This document shows positions 59,893-64,000 of a DNA stretch of 64,000 nucleotides, one piece after another. Source of the stretch: Protopterus annectens (taxonomy: Eukaryota; Chordata; Ceratodontiformes; Protopteridae); the NCBI RefSeq assembly GCF_019279795.1, contig NC_056725.1:1610744594-1610808593 (forward strand), written 5' to 3'. Made by a program: the position numbers and the translations under genes. A model generated the notes under the pieces. It was not told the origin of the DNA. It was given only the letters and a program-made list of their open reading frames with translations, and made no database searches. The first letter of the stretch is position 1, and every line of letters starts with the position of its first letter.

Positions 59893-60019
59893 TCTGTGAA
59901 ATCAGTTGGAATCATGATTGACTTCCTAAAAACTGCATTCAAACAGGCTTCATGTAGCATCCCAAAGAGTTGGACCTCAATGATGGAGACATGCAGTAAA
60001 CTTATAGTCCGGGACAAAG
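59893..60019 (+). CDS. Candidate isolated coding exon of unknown gene
   Basis: A plausible 3' splice site (TTTAGTTAG, ending at 59892) opens a frame of about 42 codons reading VGIMIDFLKTAFKQAS, then IPKSWTSMMETCSKLI and VRDKG. It ends at a strong donor, AAAG then GTAAGC, at 60019/60020. The mix of charged, aromatic and hydrophobic residues is protein-like and the codons are unlike the AT-rich surroundings. I do not recognise the protein. The polypyrimidine tract is weak, the stretch is short, and no partner exon was identified, so a chance frame remains possible. Confidence 0.3.
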
Positions 60020-60021
60020 GT

Positions 60022-61880
60022 AAGCAAATATTCAAAGAGAAATGCTACAGCAGACAATTTTCCATTCTGTTTCAATGTGGCATTGTCTTCTTACATATCT
60101 TCCTGGATGCAATCAACACAATAGCACTGACAATTCTGATCTTGCATTGTACACTATATGTGTGACCAAACATATCATGTATGAATTTGCAGACTAACAA
60201 ATCTAAGGAAACGTTAATATATTCCTAAGGGACCAAGTGAAATGGCATGTTGAAACCTGAACTACTGCTTCATATTACACCGTACAAAACTGTTATGTTT
60301 TTGCACTCATCATAACCTCTGATTTAATTTACTGCAGCTCTCTCTGTCAGATCTGATGAGCTCTGTTTTAAATAGAATGGCAGACAGGCACATGCAGTTC
60401 TGCCTACAATGAAGGGAACTTCATTTTCCACTCAAGTGAATCTTGTGATGTGGCTCCCACATCTGATTATGCGGTATCTATTTGTGGTGACAGCTGTAAT
60501 AACCGTTTAGTGACAGTTTGTACTTGTTCACTGTCATTGAATACTCCTAAACAATGTTTAGTATCGTTGCTATTGAAAAGGTATACTGCTCTGTAAACAT
60601 GAGCAGTTAATTGTCTTTCATGGAAAACAATAATTCAGACAATCTCCCAAGCAGCTACCTTTTTGTCCTTGTTTTCTGTTTTTGGTGTGCCATTTAGAAG
60701 ACGTGATTAATATGAGTTGTATACATCTGAGCACTGACTAGAAAATGAACCTTTATTACTAAGTTTATTTCAATGCCTTCCTCTGCAATTTCTGCGGTCA
60801 TGTCCTTAACACAGATAAATGGATATACTGCACATGCAGGACATGTATTTGATTAAAGTGACATACCTTTGGTACTATTAAGGTATTTGTGGACAGGGAC
60901 AGCATTATTTAATTATCATATATGCTAATCTGGATTTGGAGGACAAAACACTGCAGCAATATCATAAACATTAAACAAAATGTGAACCACTGCTGCAAGA
61001 CCAGGGACAAATAGGTAAAATGTCGGTATATCATTATGCCTTTGACAAATTGTTATGGTAAAATTACCAAAGGTGAATTCCTTAACGAGTGCTGATAAGG
61101 AAAAATGTCTTTCATTTCCTCTTACTAGAATTTATTACAGCCTGAGTGGACAGGAGAACTGCAGTCATGAATGAACAAGTCGAATTTCTAAGTGCCATAG
61201 TAAACAAATAATAAAAACATAAAAGGCCCATATCATCTTGTCAGTTTTGCTAGTCCACTAGACAGTTCTACAATATAGAGAATTAGGTGGGAAAGATAAA
61301 GCCAAGAAGATAATACAAACTTTGATGAATGTAAGACTTGCAAAGAACAAAGATTCTAGCTTAACACAGTTAGGTGGTTGTGCTGACCAAGCTAGACTTA
61401 CCCATGGCAGTAAATGGGAGGCTATGTTTTTGCAATTAATAATTAATATTTTAGCAGTAAGGCAAGTAAAATGCATTAAATTTATATGACAAAATAGCCA
61501 ATGTGAAGCTTTCATTTCCAATTAAGGCTATATAATGTTTGCTTAAAAGCACAGCTCATATGGTAAATGTCTAAAGGTAAAACTCATATTTATTCTGTGT
61601 AGCTTGTTTAGCTGCTAAAGCTCTAGATATTTCTTTCACAGTAAAGTGCAGTTGCAATCATGCTTCATGATAGTTATTACATTACACTTACAGATGACAT
61701 ATGAAATAATATTTACATGTGCAGACATCATTACTGTTTTTGTATCCAAGTAGAGAATTATGCTGAAACTCAAGATGTTTCATTTTGCATCCTTCTGAAA
61801 CCCATAAGCCTTAATAAATAGTAAACAATATTAATCATTTCAGCAATTTATTCTATATTCTTTTTTATATTATTGTTTTA
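60022..61880. other. Anonymous stretch, no gene seen
   Basis: AT-rich, possibly intronic if the preceding exon is real. No repeat signature recognised. Confidence 0.5.
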
Positions 61881-61884
61881 TTGC

Positions 61885-62195
61885 CAAATGATTCTTGGCT
61901 GGGATGCACTCTGTGGGGAGTCTGCATGTCCTATCTGTGTTTACATGGCTTTCCTCTGGGTGCTGTGGTTTCTTCCCACATCCAAATACATGCAGCAGGT
62001 GGACTGGATACTCTAAACTGGCCATAGTGGTGAGTGTGTGTGTGCTTGTAAGTGCTATGAAAGAACAACCATGACAGGGCTAGCAACCCAGTAATGTGAA
62101 AAATGTCTCTAGATGATTGTCAATGTTGAAGTCCCATCCTGACCTCATGTACAAAATGAGAAAAGGGGTTGTGGATGAATGGATTGATGGCAAGC
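61885..62195 (+). mobile_element. SINE body, head-truncated, with a GATG-type tail
   Basis: Begins at the B-box region (ATTCTTGGCTGGGATGCAC), then the common body (AGTCTGCATGTCCTATCTG, TTTCTTCCCACATCC, ACTCTAAACTGGCCATAG). It diverges from both tail types and ends GAAAAGGGGTTGTGGATG, then AATGGATTGATGG. The A-box half of the head is missing. Confidence 0.6.
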
Positions 62196-62336
62196 TTTTA
62201 GCAGTTAAAACAAAAAGATCATGGGTGATAGCCACAGGGCTTTATGGATTTCTGTTTTATTTTCAGTAACAGTCTGTATCACTGGAGCTAAAGCTGCTTA
62301 TTTAGCTAAAGGGCAATCTGTGGCCTTATTTATATG

Positions 62337-64000
62337 ATCATAGGGTCATAGGAAGTTACTAGGCTAATGGCCCCGAGGCCTTTATAAGCCTAGCCAAAAG
62401 TTTAGCCCATGATTAACAAGTCAGCCCCCAAAGCCCATGCCCAGCAGGGACACAGGTGGAATCCCAGTTGTGTATTTTCTGTTCCCCAACCAGTTATCCA
62501 GGTTGCACTTAAAAAGGGTTAATGAGGTAATCTGCTTGACATGGAGAGGGAGTCTGTTCTGCAAAAGGGGAAGACTGGGACACAAATCTGTTCCACTAAT
62601 AAGTCCATTTGATGTCACAGACCAGACTGAGGTAGCAGCGGAGGTTGACTTTTGGATATGCAGCATTCCCATCAAGGCGGGGTCTGAGATTGCTTTGTAT
62701 GCCAGACATGTCAGCTTTGAGCAGTCTGTTTTAGACTGAGTAGAGGCACAGGGCTTTTAGCCTCTATGTGTCGGGTGAATGCTTGAGGCCCTGGATTCCT
62801 CCAGTTGAGTTACCTCAGTGTCTCTCCAGCTGTGGCATTCCCTTTGTGAGGTACATGCTGAAAGGGGCAGGGTGTTGTACTCAATAATGGGTCTTATAAG
62901 GGAAGAATACATGGATGTTATGACCTCCTTCATCCTGGATGAGATACCTTTTCTAATGAGGTGGGCCATGAAGAAAACTTTCTATACAACGGAGACAATA
63001 TTGTGGTCAAAAGTCAGTTTGCTATCAACCTGAGTGCCCAAGTCCCTCACAACTGATTGTGTGCTTAAGACCTTGTTATTAATGTGATAATTTGTGGGGA
63101 CATCAATCTCTTCAAAAGGGATGATGATGCCTTCAGTTTGTGGCCATATTTCTGGCATCAGGCATCTGTTTGGGTGAGACCCTCTTGGAGGATGTTGACA
63201 TCATTAGGGGAATTGATGACAGTGCCCAACTTGCAGTCATCTGCAGACTTGGTCAGCCATAGCCCATTGGTTTTGGCTTGTACCTCAGAAAAGTATATTC
63301 CAAACAACAGAGGCCCGAAGACTGATTCATGGGGTACACTGCTCATTACGGCTCCACTGCTTCATGTGGCTTCCACTGTTTTGACTAGGTGGGTTCTGTC
63401 ACTGAGCCAGTTTGCTACCCATCTGGTAATATATGGATTGGTGCCTAGTTGAGAGAATTTATCTATTGTACCTGAGTGGGGAATAGTATCGAAGGCTTTG
63501 GCCGGGTCAAGGTAGGTGGTGTGCACAGTCTTCCCCTCATCCATAGCTTTTGTGACTGTCTCAAAGAAGTCAAAACAAATTTAACAGGCATGACCTCCCC
63601 TTGATGAAACCAAACTGTGTGGGATCAAGTGATGTAAATGTCCTTGTTAATGAGGTCCATGATAATCCATTCCATGGCCTTGCAGATCAGACTAGCTAGG
63701 CTGATGGGTCTATAATTTCCTGGATCGGTGAGCACTCCACCTTTCTGCAAAGGGATGACAGTGGCTGTCCTCCACTCAGCTGGGACAAAGCCAGTACTCA
63801 GGCTTTGGTTGAATAGGGCACCTAATGGTGCTGCAAGTTCCTGCCTGAGTTCATGTAGGATGCAGCCTGTGATGTTATTGGGTCCTTTGGAGACTGTACT
63901 TTTTGCCTTTGAGAGGGCAGTGATGATTTGCTTCCTAGAGATAAGAGGACGGGGGCAGTTGCTGGGGATGTCCTGATTTACTGATGGTGGGGACAGAGGG
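62337..64000 (-). mobile_element. CR1-type retrotransposon, continues past the window (copy 10)
   Basis: 3' end at 62337 (GGTCATAGG octamer, ACTAGGCTAATGGCCCC, TATAAGCCTAGCC). ORF2 can be read upward in several frames: WLGNRKYTTGIPPVSLL near 62460 (C-terminus), VITSMYSSLIRPIIEYN near 62900, LTKSADDCKLG near 63250 (the FADD Phe is Ser), TYLDPAKAFDTIPHSG near 63500 (motif A), then the palm start near 63900. The rest of ORF2 and ORF1 would lie beyond 64000. Several frameshifts and stops; the copy is inactive. Confidence 0.85.

Overview
The window reads as non-coding DNA from a large, repeat-rich non-mammalian vertebrate genome (fish, lungfish, amphibian or similar; the sequence alone does not settle which). 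The evidence is AT-rich sequence, long (CA)n and (AT)n microsatellites, CR1, L2-like, RTE, L1/Tx1-like and Penelope-type retroelement remnants, tRNA-headed SINEs, a CORE-SINE and small hAT-like non-autonomous transposons. I find no intact host gene, no functional tRNA or rRNA gene and no CRISPR. One short exon-like stretch near 59.9 kb is the only hint of host coding sequence.

The dominant component is one CR1-type non-LTR retrotransposon lineage, with about ten copies covering roughly a third of the window. Nine lie on the minus strand: 3597-8970, 11143-12800, 16080-17330, 28098-31260, 35066-35370, 41390-41640, 45983-46312, 49917-52985 and 62337-64000 (running off the end). One lies on the plus strand (54180-57885). 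Read together they give the family layout: a repeated 5' leader (monomers of about 728 bp), an ORF1 with a Cys-rich N-terminus and an SGNH/GDSL esterase-like domain, an ORF2 with APE-type endonuclease and reverse transcriptase, a short 3'UTR, and a tail of 8-bp repeats (CCTATGAA in element sense). Every copy is broken. The copy at 28-31 kb is the least decayed and the copy at 3.6-9 kb the most complete.

Region by region: 0-3 kb holds an L1/Tx1-like fragment with a SINE inside it. 3.6-9 kb is the long CR1. 11-17.3 kb holds two older CR1 copies and a tRNA-like SINE. 17.5 kb is a CORE-SINE and 18.7-19.4 kb an RTE fragment. 20 kb is a composite (AT)n/(CA)n. 20.5-22.6 kb is an L1-like remnant split by a hAT-like MITE. 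25.3-26.1 kb is a Penelope-like GIY-YIG fragment with a hammerhead-like motif. 26.1-28 kb and 31.9-36.3 kb are G-poor anonymous repeat DNA flanking the best CR1. 37.7-39.7 kb is a decayed irregular tandem array. 43-46.4 kb is a cluster of SINEs, palindromic MITEs and microsatellites. 47.5-48.2 kb is a MITE with a SINE inserted in it and a clear target-site duplication. 49.9-58.2 kb is nested: an old CR1, then an L2-like element split by the plus-strand CR1, which itself carries two MITE copies.

The elements are linked. A tRNA-headed SINE carries a 3' tail matching the local RTE tail, as expected if RTE machinery moved it. The hAT-like MITEs and the palindromic MITEs lack any transposase here and would depend on a source elsewhere. 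Identifications of families rest on protein and repeat motifs read by eye, without database searches.
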